From Paragemmobacter amnigenus (lineage in GTDB: Bacteria > Pseudomonadota > Alphaproteobacteria > Rhodobacterales > Rhodobacteraceae), in contig NZ_JAAATX020000003.1 in assembly GCF_009908265.2 (NCBI RefSeq), forward strand, positions 298,942 through 362,941: a stretch of 64,000 bases of DNA, written 5' to 3'. The translations under genes and the position numbers were made by a program. The notes under the pieces were generated by a model that saw only the letters and a program-made list of their open reading frames with translations, had not been told where the DNA came from and did not search any database. Positions 54,601-63,467 of the stretch are shown here, one piece after another. Within the stretch, counting starts at the first letter, position 1; each line of letters begins with the position of its first letter.

Positions 54601-55459
54601 CGACGCCACCACCGGCATTCAGGGCACGGCGGGCGCCCCGACCGGCGACAACGACTTCGTCGATCTCTCCGGCTTCTACAATGACCAGACCCTTGCGGCC
54701 TGGAATGCGGCCAACCCTGCGTCCACCTATTCCAACCCGCTGGCATGGATGAAGGCCGACTTTGCCGATGACGGCACGCTGCAATCCGCGGGGAGATTGC
54801 GGATCGAGGGTGCGGGACTGACCGCCAACAGCTTCTCGGCCGAGAATACCGCGATTGCCTGCTTCACCCGCGGCACCCGCATCCGCACCGCAACGGGCGA
54901 GGTCGCGGTCCAGCACCTTGTCCCGGGCGATCTGGTCCTGACGCTCGACCACGGGTTCCAGCCGCTCCGCTGGATCGGGGCGACGACCGTGCCTGCGACG
55001 GGCCGCTTTGCGCCCATCCGTTTTGCGGCAGGCGCGATCGGCAACCGCCGCGCCCTGCGCGTCAGCCCGCAGCACCGCATGATGCTGACGGGCTGGCAGG
55101 CCGATCTCCTGTTCGATGCACCCGAGGTTCTGGTCGCCGCACGGCTTCTTGTGAACGACCGCACGATCCGGCGGCACGAAGGCGGAACGGTGGACTATTT
55201 CCACCTTCTCTTCGACGCGCACGAGATCATCTATGCCGAAGGGATCCCGTCTGAATCCTTCCACCCCGGGCAACAGACATGGGCCGGACTGGGCGAGGAG
55301 ACGCGCGCCGAAATCCTTGCCCTTTTCCCAGAACTGGCCAAGGGCGGGCTTGCCGCCTATGGCCCCTGCGCCCGTCGCTGCCTCACCGCGCGCGAGGCGA
55401 GCGTTGCCGCACACCTCCTGCTGGCCGGTCAGACCGCCGCCTTCCTCGCGACCGGCTGA
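51608..55459 (+). CDS. Giant RTX/Hint-domain protein with two propeller-like modules
   Basis: 1283 residues. N terminus carries RTX-like calcium repeats (SGNDTIAG, GGGADSVSAGAGNDTIFGD, about 6-43). Two homologous modules follow (about 57-485 and 490-920), each with VTSE-type start, FQNARG-DD.NG.TETDPQGN, DDDDVTIFRVDPDSRGDGTFDLTL and SASDND endings. Then classic RTX nonapeptides (about 920-1000: GNDTIDSGAGNDVVYGGGGADS), a DUF-like spacer, and a Hint_2 domain from Cys1085 (ACFTRGTRIRTATGE, LVLTLDHGFQPLRWIG, LRVSPQHRMML, YFHLLFDAHEIIYAEGIPSESFHPG). RTX content suggests type I secretion. Paralogue of the 47065-49047 protein. Confidence 0.85.
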   Translation: MATIDASSGNDTIAGTTADDVIDAGGGADSVSAGAGNDTIFGDTGPATLATAQGSLTDPVNTDNLSDSGATETASTRAVTFVETADGHLYLVTSERLSATAGISTYRIDNDPSSLTYGQIMDAPGSGTTGPNGNGTADLAGKIASLTATANGDGFSDIQSLAALTLPNGNSFVYSADIARDTIGIAVMGSGGILTEGASLTSAANLDEVQSLSVVTVDGQPILLAYAGGTTDALTSYAIDPDTGALSLLGRANDGSGTGETFLAGDASRGLVSGFTNSAGQTFVIGAGNENGISLWTVGPTGSFTFQNARGNDQNGATETDPQGNTLERDLISPAGSQTGLGGVDAATWAEIGGQTYLFASGDDDDITVFRIDPDSRGDGTFDLTLVGQLDDVTSDISALQTITTADGGVVLVVGGEQAGLKFLDVRVDPVTGIVTFEPDVQTVADAAETGAELADSESIAVAGGLVASASDNDSGVALINSGIEPASSGLGLNPVNSDNIADGGQTETNAIRSVELVTTADGRLFMITSERSSATTGITSYEIDNNPASPTYGQVLNPVGSSLTNPTGSATSDLGGKIDSVTTATDGTGVQDVQDMAAVTLPGGSFLFTADAANDTIAIIRVESDGQLTKAATVTGTGLDVVQSVDVVEVGGQPILLSYSGGTSDRIASWAIDPATGGLTQLASVTDGSGTAENFLQGSDTTHGLVEGYTTADGRTFVVAAGNEQGLSLYTLDSGGQFTFQNARGDDRNGPTETDPQGNTLGRDIFSPSGSQTGLNGVDAAVFGEIDGKLYLFVGGDDDDVTIFRVDPDSRGDGTFDLTLAGQVDDITADISALHFIDTGRGGTLVVGGETGGLRFAEVSVDPVTGIVTLNLNSVETVADGNDPGAELMDSEAIAAAGGILVSASDNDNGVAILTTSVSSLGIGGADGNDTIDSGAGNDVVYGGGGADSIVGGDGDDTLDGGTEADTLDGGAGNDWLTGGAGADVFVVDGADVLTDFDATTGIQGTAGAPTGDNDFVDLSGFYNDQTLAAWNAANPASTYSNPLAWMKADFADDGTLQSAGRLRIEGAGLTANSFSAENTAIACFTRGTRIRTATGEVAVQHLVPGDLVLTLDHGFQPLRWIGATTVPATGRFAPIRFAAGAIGNRRALRVSPQHRMMLTGWQADLLFDAPEVLVAARLLVNDRTIRRHEGGTVDYFHLLFDAHEIIYAEGIPSESFHPGQQTWAGLGEETRAEILALFPELAKGGLAAYGPCARRCLTAREASVAAHLLLAGQTAAFLATG

Positions 55460-55468
55460 GACAACGCC

Positions 55469-56257
55469 TCAGGCCGTCCCGCAAGGGGCGGCTTGGGGGC
55501 GGGCGCGCCGCATCAGATAGATATCCATGATCCAGCCATGTCCGGCACGGGCACTGGCGCGCGTCTCGACGATGTCCGCCGCCACCTCGGCCAGAGGCCC
55601 CGCGATCAGGATCTGCTCGCCCATCCCGACATAGGCCCCCCACCAGATATCGATCCCCTCAGGGTCGAGCGCCGCGAACCCGCCGCCCTGATCCAGCATG
55701 ACCACCACCGTATCGGCACCCGCAGGCCAGCCCCCCTCGCGCAACTGGCGGCCTGTGGTGATCACCACAGGCGCGGCCAGTTCGTTCAGGGGAATGGCAT
55801 GGGCGGCACAAAGCGCCTGTATCGCCGTGATCCCCGGAACGACCCGCAGCCGCAGCGGCATGTGACGCTCCAACCGTCCGGCGATCCGCAGGGTACTGTC
55901 GTAAAGCGACGGATCGCCCCAGACCAGAAAGGCCACCTTCGGCCCGCCCCCTGCCGCCAGATGCGCCGCGATCCGCGCCTGCCAGACCGCCGCTATGGCA
56001 TCATGCCAGTCGTTGACCCGTTGCAGGTAATCCGGCGTCGCGGGATCCCGCACGGGCAGGTCGAACCCTTCGATCCGCGTGGCCGGACCCGTCACGCAGG
56101 CACGGCAGATTTCCATCCGCAGACCCGCCAGATCGGCCTTGTCCTCGCCCTTCAGCGGGATGAGGATCAGGTCCGCCGCATTCATCGCCTTGGCGGCCTC
56201 GGCCGTCACATGGTTGGGATTGCCCGTGCCGATCCCGATCAGCGTCAACTCGATCAT
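55469..56257 (-). CDS. cobF: Precorrin-6A synthase (deacetylating) CobF
   Basis: 262 residues. Tetrapyrrole-methylase fold with LIGIGTGNPNHVT, LVWGDPSLYDSTLRI and VVPGITAIQALCA. CobF methylates C1 of precorrin-5 and removes the acetyl group; it occurs only in the aerobic B12 pathway. Last gene of the cob cluster, 4 nt after cobA. Confidence 0.93.
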   Translation of the reverse strand: MIELTLIGIGTGNPNHVTAEAAKAMNAADLILIPLKGEDKADLAGLRMEICRACVTGPATRIEGFDLPVRDPATPDYLQRVNDWHDAIAAVWQARIAAHLAAGGGPKVAFLVWGDPSLYDSTLRIAGRLERHMPLRLRVVPGITAIQALCAAHAIPLNELAAPVVITTGRQLREGGWPAGADTVVVMLDQGGGFAALDPEGIDIWWGAYVGMGEQILIAGPLAEVAADIVETRASARAGHGWIMDIYLMRRARPQAAPCGTA

Positions 56258-56261
56258 CGCA

Positions 56262-56981
56262 TCAGCCTTCCGCCAGCGGCCCGTAAAGAATCAGCGCAGG
56301 CCCGTCCCCCGCCTGCGTCGCGATCACCCCGCCCAGCGCGCCCAGCGTCGAGCGCGTCAACCGCTGCCCCGGATGCCCCACCGCCTCGGCCATCAGCGCG
56401 GGCGTGTCGGCGGGCAGGCCCTGCGCCATCAGACCCTCGGCCAGCGTGGAAAAGGTGCGCTTGCCCATGAAGACCACCGTCGTCGCCGACGCATCGGCCA
56501 GCGCCGCCCAGTTCAGCCCCTCGGGCAGGTCGCCCGTCACATCGGCCCCCGTGATGAACTGCACCCGCCGCGCCGTCAGACGCCGCGTCAGCGGTATCCC
56601 CGCCGCCGCCGCCGCCGCACAGGCCGACGGCACGCCGGGCACGATCTCGAAAGCAATCCCCGCCTCGCGCAGCGCGACGATCTCTTCCTCCAGCCGCCCG
56701 AAGATGCCGCTGTCGCCCGATTTCAGCCGCACCACCCGCGCGCCCGTCCGCGCATGGTCCACCAGCAGACGGCTCACATGGTCCTGCTTGGGTGAAGGCC
56801 GCCCCGCCCGCTTGCCCACGGCGATCAGGTCCGCCCCCGCCGCGCAATGCGACAGGATCGGTCCCGCCGACAGGTCGTCGAACAGCACCACCTCGGCCTC
56901 GGCCAGACGGCGCGCGGCCTTCAGCGTCAGCAGGTCGGGGTCCCCGGGACCGGAAGAGACGAAAGAGACGAAGCCGGTCAT
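56262..56981 (-). CDS. cobA: Uroporphyrinogen-III C-methyltransferase (SUMT)
   Basis: 239 residues. Signature 1 VSSGPGDPDLLTLKA, RLKSGDSGIFGRLEEE, VPGVPSACAAAAAAGIPLTRR and MGKRTFSTLAEGL. Methylates uroporphyrinogen III at C2 and C7 to give precorrin-2, the branch from haem to B12. No CysG-type siroheme domain. Start overlaps the cobB stop by 4 nt. Confidence 0.94.
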   Translation of the reverse strand: MTGFVSFVSSGPGDPDLLTLKAARRLAEAEVVLFDDLSAGPILSHCAAGADLIAVGKRAGRPSPKQDHVSRLLVDHARTGARVVRLKSGDSGIFGRLEEEIVALREAGIAFEIVPGVPSACAAAAAAGIPLTRRLTARRVQFITGADVTGDLPEGLNWAALADASATTVVFMGKRTFSTLAEGLMAQGLPADTPALMAEAVGHPGQRLTRSTLGALGGVIATQAGDGPALILYGPLAEG

Positions 56982-58318
56982 GCTGTGCCCTCAAGGCCCG
57001 CAGGGGCGATCAGGTGGAAGAAGGTGCCGCTGACCACGCCGCCCTGCGCGGTGCGGCGGAAGGAACCGGTCTCGGCGACCGGATCGCCACTGGCGTCCGA
57101 CACCTCGGCCAGCGGCGCATCGGGTTGCGACAGGATCGTGGCATAGTGGAATTCATGCCCGCGCAGCGCCGGACTGCCAAGGGGTGCAGGCAGATCGACA
57201 AGCGGCCGCGCCAGCCGGTAGCCCAGATGCATACGCCGCTTGGCAAAGCTGGTCTCCAGCCCCAGCAGCCCCACCATCCGGTGCCGCGTGCCCTCGGCAT
57301 CCACCAGCCCCGCGCCAAGCGCCATGTAACCCCCGCATTCGCCATGCACGGCCCGCGTCGCGGCGAACTCCGCCAGCCCCGCGCGGAACCGCTCCGCCGC
57401 CGCCAGCCGCCCCGCGTGAAGCTCGGGATATCCCCCGGGCAGCCAGCACACCGTGGCCGAAGGATCCGGCCCCTCGTCCTGCAGGGGCGAGAAGGGCAGG
57501 ATCGTCGCCCCCTGCGCCCGCCAGTCGGCCAGAAGATGCGGATAGACGAAGGAAAACGCCTGATCCCGTGCCAGCGCGATCCGCTCTCCCGGAGCGGGGA
57601 CGGGCGCGCAGGCGGCTTCGGCCTCTGTCCCGCCCGCCGCCAGCGCAAGGATCGCGTCCAGATCGCAATTCGCCGCAACGAACCCCGCCGCCTCGTCCAG
57701 CAGCGCGGTCAGCCGCGGCAATTCCTCGGCCTGCACCAGCCCCAGATGCCGCTCTGGCAGCGCGACCGACGCCTTGCGCGGCAACGCGCCCAGCACGCGC
57801 AACCCCGCCTGCGCGAACCCCGACCGCACCAGCGCCTCGTGCCGGGGCGAGGCGACCTTGTTCAGGATCACCCCCGCCAGCCGCACATCATCGCGATACC
57901 GCGCCAGCCCCAGCGCCACCGCCGCCGCCGTCTGCGCCTGCCCCGACACGTCGATCACCGCGACCACAGGCCAGCCCATCCGCGCCGCGATATCGGCACT
58001 GGCACCCGATCCCGTCTCGCCCGGCCTCGCCACCCCGTCGAACAGGCCCATCGCCCCCTCGGCCACCACCAGATCGGCAGGCCCCGCCTGCGCCACCAGC
58101 GCGCCGATCCGCCCCGCCGCCATCGCCCAGCTGTCCAGATTGACCGAAGGCCGCCCCGCCGCCACCGCATGGAAGGCCGGATCGATGTAATCCGGCCCGC
58201 ATTTGAACGGCTGCACCGACAGCCCGCGCGCGCGCATTGCACCGATCAGCCCCAGCGTGACCGTCGTCTTGCCGCTACCCGACGAGGGCGCCGCGATCAG
58301 GACCCCGCGCGGCGTCAT
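56978..58318 (-). CDS. cobB: Hydrogenobyrinic acid a,c-diamide synthase CobB
   Basis: 446 residues. P-loop [15 protein letters not shown] at the N terminus, [18 protein letters not shown], and a C-terminal glutaminase-like domain with catalytic Cys in [11 protein letters not shown]. Amidates the a and c side chains using glutamine and ATP. ATGA overlaps with both neighbours show tight translational coupling. Confidence 0.95.
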   Translation of the reverse strand: MTPRGVLIAAPSSGSGKTTVTLGLIGAMRARGLSVQPFKCGPDYIDPAFHAVAAGRPSVNLDSWAMAAGRIGALVAQAGPADLVVAEGAMGLFDGVARPGETGSGASADIAARMGWPVVAVIDVSGQAQTAAAVALGLARYRDDVRLAGVILNKVASPRHEALVRSGFAQAGLRVLGALPRKASVALPERHLGLVQAEELPRLTALLDEAAGFVAANCDLDAILALAAGGTEAEAACAPVPAPGERIALARDQAFSFVYPHLLADWRAQGATILPFSPLQDEGPDPSATVCWLPGGYPELHAGRLAAAERFRAGLAEFAATRAVHGECGGYMALGAGLVDAEGTRHRMVGLLGLETSFAKRRMHLGYRLARPLVDLPAPLGSPALRGHEFHYATILSQPDAPLAEVSDASGDPVAETGSFRRTAQGGVVSGTFFHLIAPAGLEGTA

Positions 58319-59088
58319 TCCGGAAAGCGCGGCTCTGTGCCGACCGGCCGGTAGCGGCGGTCGTAATCGCCTGCGTAAAGCCGGCTCTCGTCGAATTCCT
58401 CGGCCCCCAGCGCGTGCCCGACAAGGATCAGCGCCGTCCTCTCGCCCTCGCCGATCGCGGTCTCGATCGTGCCCAGCGTCGCGCGCACCACCTTCTGGTC
58501 GGGCCAGCTTGCGCGGAAGACCACCGCCACGGGGCAATCCGCGCCATAGGCAGGCGACAGCCGCGCCACCACATCGGCCAGCACATGCACCGACAGGTGG
58601 ATCGCCAGCGTCGCCCCCGTCCGCGCGAAATTCTCCAGCGTCTCGCCCTCGGGCATGGCGGACGCGCGCCCCGAGGTCCGCGTCAGCACGACCGACTGCG
58701 CCACGCCGGGCAGCGTCAGCTCCGCCCCCAGAAGTGCTGCCGCAGCGGCAAAGGACGGCACCCCCGGCGTCACGTCATAGGGGATGCCCATCGCCCGCAG
58801 CCGCCGCAACTGCTCGCCCATGGCGGACCAGACCGACAGGTCGCCCGAATGCAGCCGCGCCACATCCTGCCCCGCCGCGTGGGCCGCCGCGATCTCGGCC
58901 ATGATCTCGTCTAGACTCATCGGCGCGGTGTTCACGATCCGCGCGCCGGGCGGGCAATGCGACAGCAGCGCCGCAGGCACCAGACTGCCCGCATAAAGGC
59001 AGACGGGACAGGCCGCGATCAGGTCGCGCCCCCGCAGGGTGATCAGGTCGGCGGCACCCGGTCCGGCGCCGATGAAATGGACGGTCAT
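58315..59088 (-). CDS. cobM: Precorrin-4 C11-methyltransferase CobM
   Basis: 257 residues. [35 protein letters not shown] and [24 protein letters not shown] are CobM/CbiF hallmarks. Methylates C11 of precorrin-4. Overlaps cobB and cobE by 4 nt each. Confidence 0.95.
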   Translation of the reverse strand: MTVHFIGAGPGAADLITLRGRDLIAACPVCLYAGSLVPAALLSHCPPGARIVNTAPMSLDEIMAEIAAAHAAGQDVARLHSGDLSVWSAMGEQLRRLRAMGIPYDVTPGVPSFAAAAALLGAELTLPGVAQSVVLTRTSGRASAMPEGETLENFARTGATLAIHLSVHVLADVVARLSPAYGADCPVAVVFRASWPDQKVVRATLGTIETAIGEGERTALILVGHALGAEEFDESRLYAGDYDRRYRPVGTEPRFPE

Positions 59089-59447
59089 CTTGGTCTTTCC
59101 CCGGTCTCGGCAATGGCGCAGGTCGCCATCGCATCTGGCGCGGTGATCCGCGCCACGGTTATCCTTGCCCCCGCGCCAGCGGCCACCAGCGCGGCGGCCT
59201 CGGCCACCGATCCGGTGCCGTGCATCGCGGCAATCCGTGCCGACCGCGTCGGCGTTTCGATCCCCCCGACGGCGACCGCATGCAGGGCCAGCCCCCGCTC
59301 TTCCGCCAGCGGGCGCAGCGCCGCCGCCTTCGCGGGCAGCGTGGCCAGCGCGTCCGCCCGCCCGCCCTGCGCCTCGGCCGCCTCCAGCACCCAGCGCAGC
59401 GACTCCATCGGCGCGCCCTCGCGGAAGCCGATCCCCGCCACCCTCAT
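59085..59447 (-). CDS. cobE: Cobalamin biosynthesis protein CobE (CbiG C-terminal-like)
   Basis: 120 residues, corresponding to the C-terminal domain of Cbi[44 protein letters not shown]. Its precise step in the aerobic pathway is not settled. Start at 59447 overlaps the cobL stop (ATGA). Confidence 0.9.
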   Translation of the reverse strand: MRVAGIGFREGAPMESLRWVLEAAEAQGGRADALATLPAKAAALRPLAEERGLALHAVAVGGIETPTRSARIAAMHGTGSVAEAAALVAAGAGARITVARITAPDAMATCAIAETGERPR

Positions 59448-60622
59448 TTCACCGCCCTCCACTGCACCACAGGCCGTGCCGCCTGCCAGTCGCGGAACCG
59501 GCCCAGCGGCGCGGCCTCGGCAATGTCGAAGCGGTGCAGGCTGCCGCCGTGCCGCGCATGGCATCCCGCCAGAACCGCCTCGGTATCGATGGTTACGCCA
59601 TTGGCGACGACCCGCGCCCCCGCGGGCAACAGCGGCCACAGCGCCGCATGCAACGCCTCGTCCCCGCCCCCGCCGACAAAGACCGCATCCGGACGCGGCA
59701 GCGCGGCCAGCATCGGCAGCGCCGCCCCCACCCGCACCTCCATCCGGTGCGCCACGCCGAAGGCTTCGGCATTGGCGCGGATATTCGCCGCACGATCCTC
59801 GCGCGCCTCGATGCAGACGGACCGGCCACCGGCAAGGCACCATTCCACCGACACCGACCCCGACCCGCCGCCGATATCCCACAGCACCTCGCCCGGCCGC
59901 GGCTCCAGCGCCGACAGCGTCAGCGCCCGCACGGGACGCTTGGTGATCTGCCCGTCATGCCGGAACAGCCCGTCCGGCAGGCCCGACGCCCGCGACAGGC
60001 CCGCCCCGCGCGGCAACTCCGCCCCGTCGATCGCCACCGCCACAGGTGCGGCGATATCGGGCCAGTCCACCCCCGCCCGCACCCGCTCGCGCGGGCCCCC
60101 CATCGCCTCGCACAGGGTCAGCCGCGCGGCGGCAAAACCGTTCTCCGCCAGCCACGCCGCCAACTCCCCCGCCGCGGCCCCGTCGCGCAACGTGCAGATG
60201 ACCCGCACCCCCCGCGCCAGCACGCCCCGCAGCCGCGCATAGGGCGCCGCATGCAGCCCCAGACACAGCACCTCTTCCAGCCGCCAGCCCAGCCGCGCCG
60301 CCACCAGCGAGAAGGTCCCCGCCACCGGATGGGCCTGCCATTCCGCAGGCGACAGATGCGCCGCCACCGACCCGCCCGCGCCGAACCAGAACGGATCGCC
60401 CGACACCAGCATCGCCACCCGCCGCCCCCGCATCGCCAGCAGCGGCCCCAGATCAAAGGGCACCGGCCATTCCCGACCCCGCGCCCCCGCCCCCACCAGC
60501 GCCAGATGCCGCGGCCCGCCGAACACGACCTCGGCCCCCGCCAGCGCGGCGCGGCTTGCCTCCGACAGGCCCGCCGGTCCATCCTCGCCCAGACCGATGA
60601 TCGCAAGCCAGGGTTCAGACAT
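59444..60622 (-). CDS. cobL: Precorrin-6Y C5,15-methyltransferase (decarboxylating) CobL
   Basis: 392 residues, a fusion of a tetrapyrrole methylase (CbiE-like, about 1-200, [27 protein letters not shown]) and a class I methyltransferase (CbiT-like, about 210-392, [14 protein letters not shown]). Methylates C5 and C15 and decarboxylates the C12 chain. ATG at 60622 has AGGAGG upstream and shares its CATG with divergent cobK. Confidence 0.94.
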   Translation of the reverse strand: MSEPWLAIIGLGEDGPAGLSEASRAALAGAEVVFGGPRHLALVGAGARGREWPVPFDLGPLLAMRGRRVAMLVSGDPFWFGAGGSVAAHLSPAEWQAHPVAGTFSLVAARLGWRLEEVLCLGLHAAPYARLRGVLARGVRVICTLRDGAAAGELAAWLAENGFAAARLTLCEAMGGPRERVRAGVDWPDIAAPVAVAIDGAELPRGAGLSRASGLPDGLFRHDGQITKRPVRALTLSALEPRPGEVLWDIGGGSGSVSVEWCLAGGRSVCIEAREDRAANIRANAEAFGVAHRMEVRVGAALPMLAALPRPDAVFVGGGGDEALHAALWPLLPAGARVVANGVTIDTEAVLAGCHARHGGSLHRFDIAEAAPLGRFRDWQAARPVVQWRAVK

Positions 60623-61373
60623 GACGCGCATCCTCCTCCTCGGCGGCACGACCGAGGCAAGCCGTCTGGCCCGCGCCCTTGCCGATGCCGGTCTGGAGGC
60701 CGTCTTCTCCTATGCCGGCCGCACCGACGCGCCCGTGGCGCAACCCCTGCCCCTGCGCGTGGGCGGCTTCGGCGGGGTCGACGGTCTGGCCGATTACCTG
60801 CACCGGCAGCGCATCACCCATGTCGTCGACGCCACCCACCCCTTCGCCGCACGGATGAGCCGCAACGCCATCGACGCCTGCGCGCGCACGGGCACGCCGC
60901 TCGTCACGCTGGAACGTCCCGCATGGACGGCCGCCACGGGCGACGACTGGCACCATGTGCCCGATACCGATGCCGCCGTCGCGGCCCTGCCCGATACACC
61001 GGCCCGCGTCTTTCTGGCGATCGGCAAACAGACGCTCGCCCCCTTTGCCGGCAAGCCGCAGCACCATTACCTCTTGCGCCTCGTCGACCCGCCGACCGCG
61101 CCCCTGCCCCTGCCCGACGCGACCGCGGTGATCGCGCGCGGCCCCTTCGATGCGGAAACCGACACCGCACTCTTGCGCGACCACGCCATCACCCATGTCG
61201 TCGCCAAGAACGCGGGCGGCGCGGGGGCCGAGGCGAAGCTTCTCGCCGCGCGCGCCCTGCGCCTTCCCGTCATCCTGATCGACCGCCCGACGCTTCCCCC
61301 CCGAAAGGTGAAGACGACCGTGGCAGAGGTGATGGACTGGCTCGCTCATGCCGGAACCGACCGCGGCGTATAG
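60621..61373 (+). CDS. cobK: Precorrin-6A reductase CobK
   Basis: 250 residues. N-terminal LLLGGTTEASRLARAL, VVDATHPFAARMSRNA, FLAIGKQTLAPF and VVAKNAGG match CobK/CbiJ, which reduces precorrin-6A with NADPH. It is the only cob gene on the plus strand; its ATG overlaps the cobL ATG, and its 3' end overlaps cobJ by 28 nt. No clear ribosome site. Confidence 0.93.
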   Translation: MTRILLLGGTTEASRLARALADAGLEAVFSYAGRTDAPVAQPLPLRVGGFGGVDGLADYLHRQRITHVVDATHPFAARMSRNAIDACARTGTPLVTLERPAWTAATGDDWHHVPDTDAAVAALPDTPARVFLAIGKQTLAPFAGKPQHHYLLRLVDPPTAPLPLPDATAVIARGPFDAETDTALLRDHAITHVVAKNAGGAGAEAKLLAARALRLPVILIDRPTLPPRKVKTTVAEVMDWLAHAGTDRGV

Positions 61374-62086
61374 ACCCAGCGCCCGACCCGCCGCGTCGCC
61401 TCGTTCCCCACGATCACCACGGTCCGCATGTCGGCCATGTCCGGCGTCGCCTCGGACAGCGCAACGCAGGTGATCGCCTCGTCGGGCGTCGTCACGGCGC
61501 GCGCGAACAGCACCAGCCGCGCCGCCTCGCATTCCTCGCGCAGGATTTCCAGCACCCGCTCGAACTGGTGCGGCCGCGATTTCGACCGCGGGTTATAGAA
61601 GGCCATGGCAAACCCGCCGCGCGCGGCATGGCGCAGGCGGCGCTCCACCTCGGCAAAGGGTTTCAGGTTGTCCGACAGGTTGATCGCGCAGAAATCATGC
61701 CCCAGCGGCGCACCGGCCCGCGCCGCCGCCGCCAGCATCGCCGTGATCCCGGGCAGGATGCGGATATCCGTGCCCATCCGCGCCGGATCGGCCTCCAGCG
61801 CCTCGAACAGGGCCGAGGCCATGGCGAAGACCCCCGGATCGCCCGACGACACGATCACCACCCGCCGCCCCCGCGCCGCAAGATCCAGCGCGAATTGCGC
61901 GCGGTCCAGCTCCACGCGGTTGTCCGACGGGTGCAGCTCCAGACCCTCTCGCGGGGCGACACGGGCGACATAGGGGATATAGCCCACCACATCCGTCGCC
62001 GCCTCCAGCGCCGCGCGCACCTCGGGCGTCACCAGCGCCTCGTCGCCGGGGCCCAGCCCCGCGACCGCGATCCAGCCCGCGCTCAT
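61346..62086 (-). CDS. cobJ: Precorrin-3B C17-methyltransferase CobJ
   Basis: 246 residues. VAGLGPGDEALVTPEVRAAL, DVVGYIPYVARV, VSSGDPGVFAMASALFE and FYNPRSKSRPHQFERVLEIL define CobJ/CbiH, which methylates C17 with ring contraction. Start overlaps cobI stop by 4 nt. Its 3' 28 nt run antisense to the cobK 3' end. Confidence 0.95.
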   Translation of the reverse strand: MSAGWIAVAGLGPGDEALVTPEVRAALEAATDVVGYIPYVARVAPREGLELHPSDNRVELDRAQFALDLAARGRRVVIVSSGDPGVFAMASALFEALEADPARMGTDIRILPGITAMLAAAARAGAPLGHDFCAINLSDNLKPFAEVERRLRHAARGGFAMAFYNPRSKSRPHQFERVLEILREECEAARLVLFARAVTTPDEAITCVALSEATPDMADMRTVVIVGNEATRRVGRWVYTPRSVPA

Positions 62087-62841
62087 TCCTCGCCCCCCGC
62101 AACAGGCCGCCGCCCGTGGCCATGCACCAGCACGATCGCGAAATAGGGACAGTCCGCCGCATCCACATCCGCCAGCCGCACCAGCCGCTGGTTCGGCATC
62201 GTCCCGCGCTCCACCAGCCACGCGTCCTCCAGCCGCCCCGCCGTCTCCAGCGCGCGGCGCACGCGGGGCAGGTTGCGCCCCGTCTTCATGATGGCCAGCG
62301 CATCCGACACCTGCATGTGGCGCACCAACTCGTCCTCGGGCAGCGTGCCCATCAGCACGGTCAGCACGTCGTCGCCCCACGTGATCGGCTGGCCCGAGGC
62401 GTTCCAGCACCCCACCATCCCGGGAATCCCCGGGATCACGTCGACCTGAACCGCATCCTTCAGCCGCACGTAAAGATGCATGAACGACCCGTAGAAGAAC
62501 GGATCACCCTCGCACAGCACGACCACCTCCTCGCCCGCCTGCGCCATGTCGCGCAGCCGCCCCGCCCAGTCGTCATAAAAGGCCGACAGCAGGTCGTTGT
62601 ATTCCGCACTGTCAAAGGGCAGCTCGGTCGTGACGGGATATTCCATCGCATGCTCCACGGCATCCGCCGCCAGCATCCCCTCGACGATCCGCCGCGCCTG
62701 CCCCTGCCGCCCGGGCTTGCGGAAATAGGCCACATGCCGCGCCCCGCGCACGACCCTGTCCGACCGCACCGAGATCAGGTCCGGATCGCCCGGCCCGAGT
62801 CCCGCACAGATGATCCGGCCTGCTGTCATGTCCCGGCTCAT
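62083..62841 (-). CDS. cobI: Precorrin-2 C20-methyltransferase CobI
   Basis: 252 residues. ICAGLGPGDPDLISVRS, VVLCEGDPFFYGSFMHLYVRL and IPGIPGMVGCWNASG match CobI/CbiL. Converts precorrin-2 to precorrin-3A. The start MSRDM at 62841 is preferred over the internal ATG at 62829 because it gives the same ATGA overlap with cobH as the other cob genes. Confidence 0.95.
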   Translation of the reverse strand: MSRDMTAGRIICAGLGPGDPDLISVRSDRVVRGARHVAYFRKPGRQGQARRIVEGMLAADAVEHAMEYPVTTELPFDSAEYNDLLSAFYDDWAGRLRDMAQAGEEVVVLCEGDPFFYGSFMHLYVRLKDAVQVDVIPGIPGMVGCWNASGQPITWGDDVLTVLMGTLPEDELVRHMQVSDALAIMKTGRNLPRVRRALETAGRLEDAWLVERGTMPNQRLVRLADVDAADCPYFAIVLVHGHGRRPVAGGEE

Positions 62842-63467
62842 TCCTTGCGGCTCGCCAGAGCGTTGACCGCCGCGACCGTGATCGCCGATCCGCCCAGCCG
62901 CCCCTCGACGATCACCGACGGGCATGGGGGTGCCGCCATCAGCGCCTCTTTCGATTCCGCCGCCCCGATGAAGCCCACCGGACAGCCGATGATCGCCGCA
63001 GGACGCGGGCAACCCGGATCCTCCAGCATGTTCAGCAGATGGAACAGCGCGGTCGGCGCATTGCCGATCGCCACCACGGCCCCCGCCAGATGCGGACGCC
63101 ACAGCTCCACCGCCGCCGCCGACCGCGTGTTGCCCATCCGCGCCGCCATGGCCGGCACCTGCGGATCGTGCAGCGTGCAGATCACCTCGTTCCCCGCGGG
63201 CAGGCGCGGGCGGGTGATCCCCTCGCTCACCATGCGCGCATCGCACAGGATCGGCGCCCCCGCCTCCAGCGCCGCCCGCGCGGCCACCGCCATGCCGGGG
63301 GTGAAGCGGACATGTTTCTCCAGCCCGACCATCCCCGCCGCATGGATCATGCGGACCACGACCACCTCCTCCTCGGGGGTGAACCGCGCCAGATCGGCCT
63401 CGGCCCTGATCGTGGCAAAGGACTGGACATAGATCCTGGCGCCGTCGGTTTCATAGATATGCGGCAT
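62838..63467 (-). CDS. cobH: Precorrin-8X methylmutase CobH
   Basis: 209 residues. Catalytic His in RMIHAAGM, VSEGITRPRLP, NTRSAAAVELW and IGCPVGFIGAAESKEAL. Moves the C11 methyl to C12 to give hydrogenobyrinate. Start overlaps the cobG stop by one base (TGATG). Confidence 0.96.
   Translation of the reverse strand: MPHIYETDGARIYVQSFATIRAEADLARFTPEEEVVVVRMIHAAGMVGLEKHVRFTPGMAVAARAALEAGAPILCDARMVSEGITRPRLPAGNEVICTLHDPQVPAMAARMGNTRSAAAVELWRPHLAGAVVAIGNAPTALFHLLNMLEDPGCPRPAAIIGCPVGFIGAAESKEALMAAPPCPSVIVEGRLGGSAITVAAVNALASRKE

Noticed and set aside
54857..55280. Hint domain read as an intein
   Set aside because: No C-terminal His-Asn junction or downstream extein; the sequence matches the Hint_2 type found at protein ends in Rhodobacterales.
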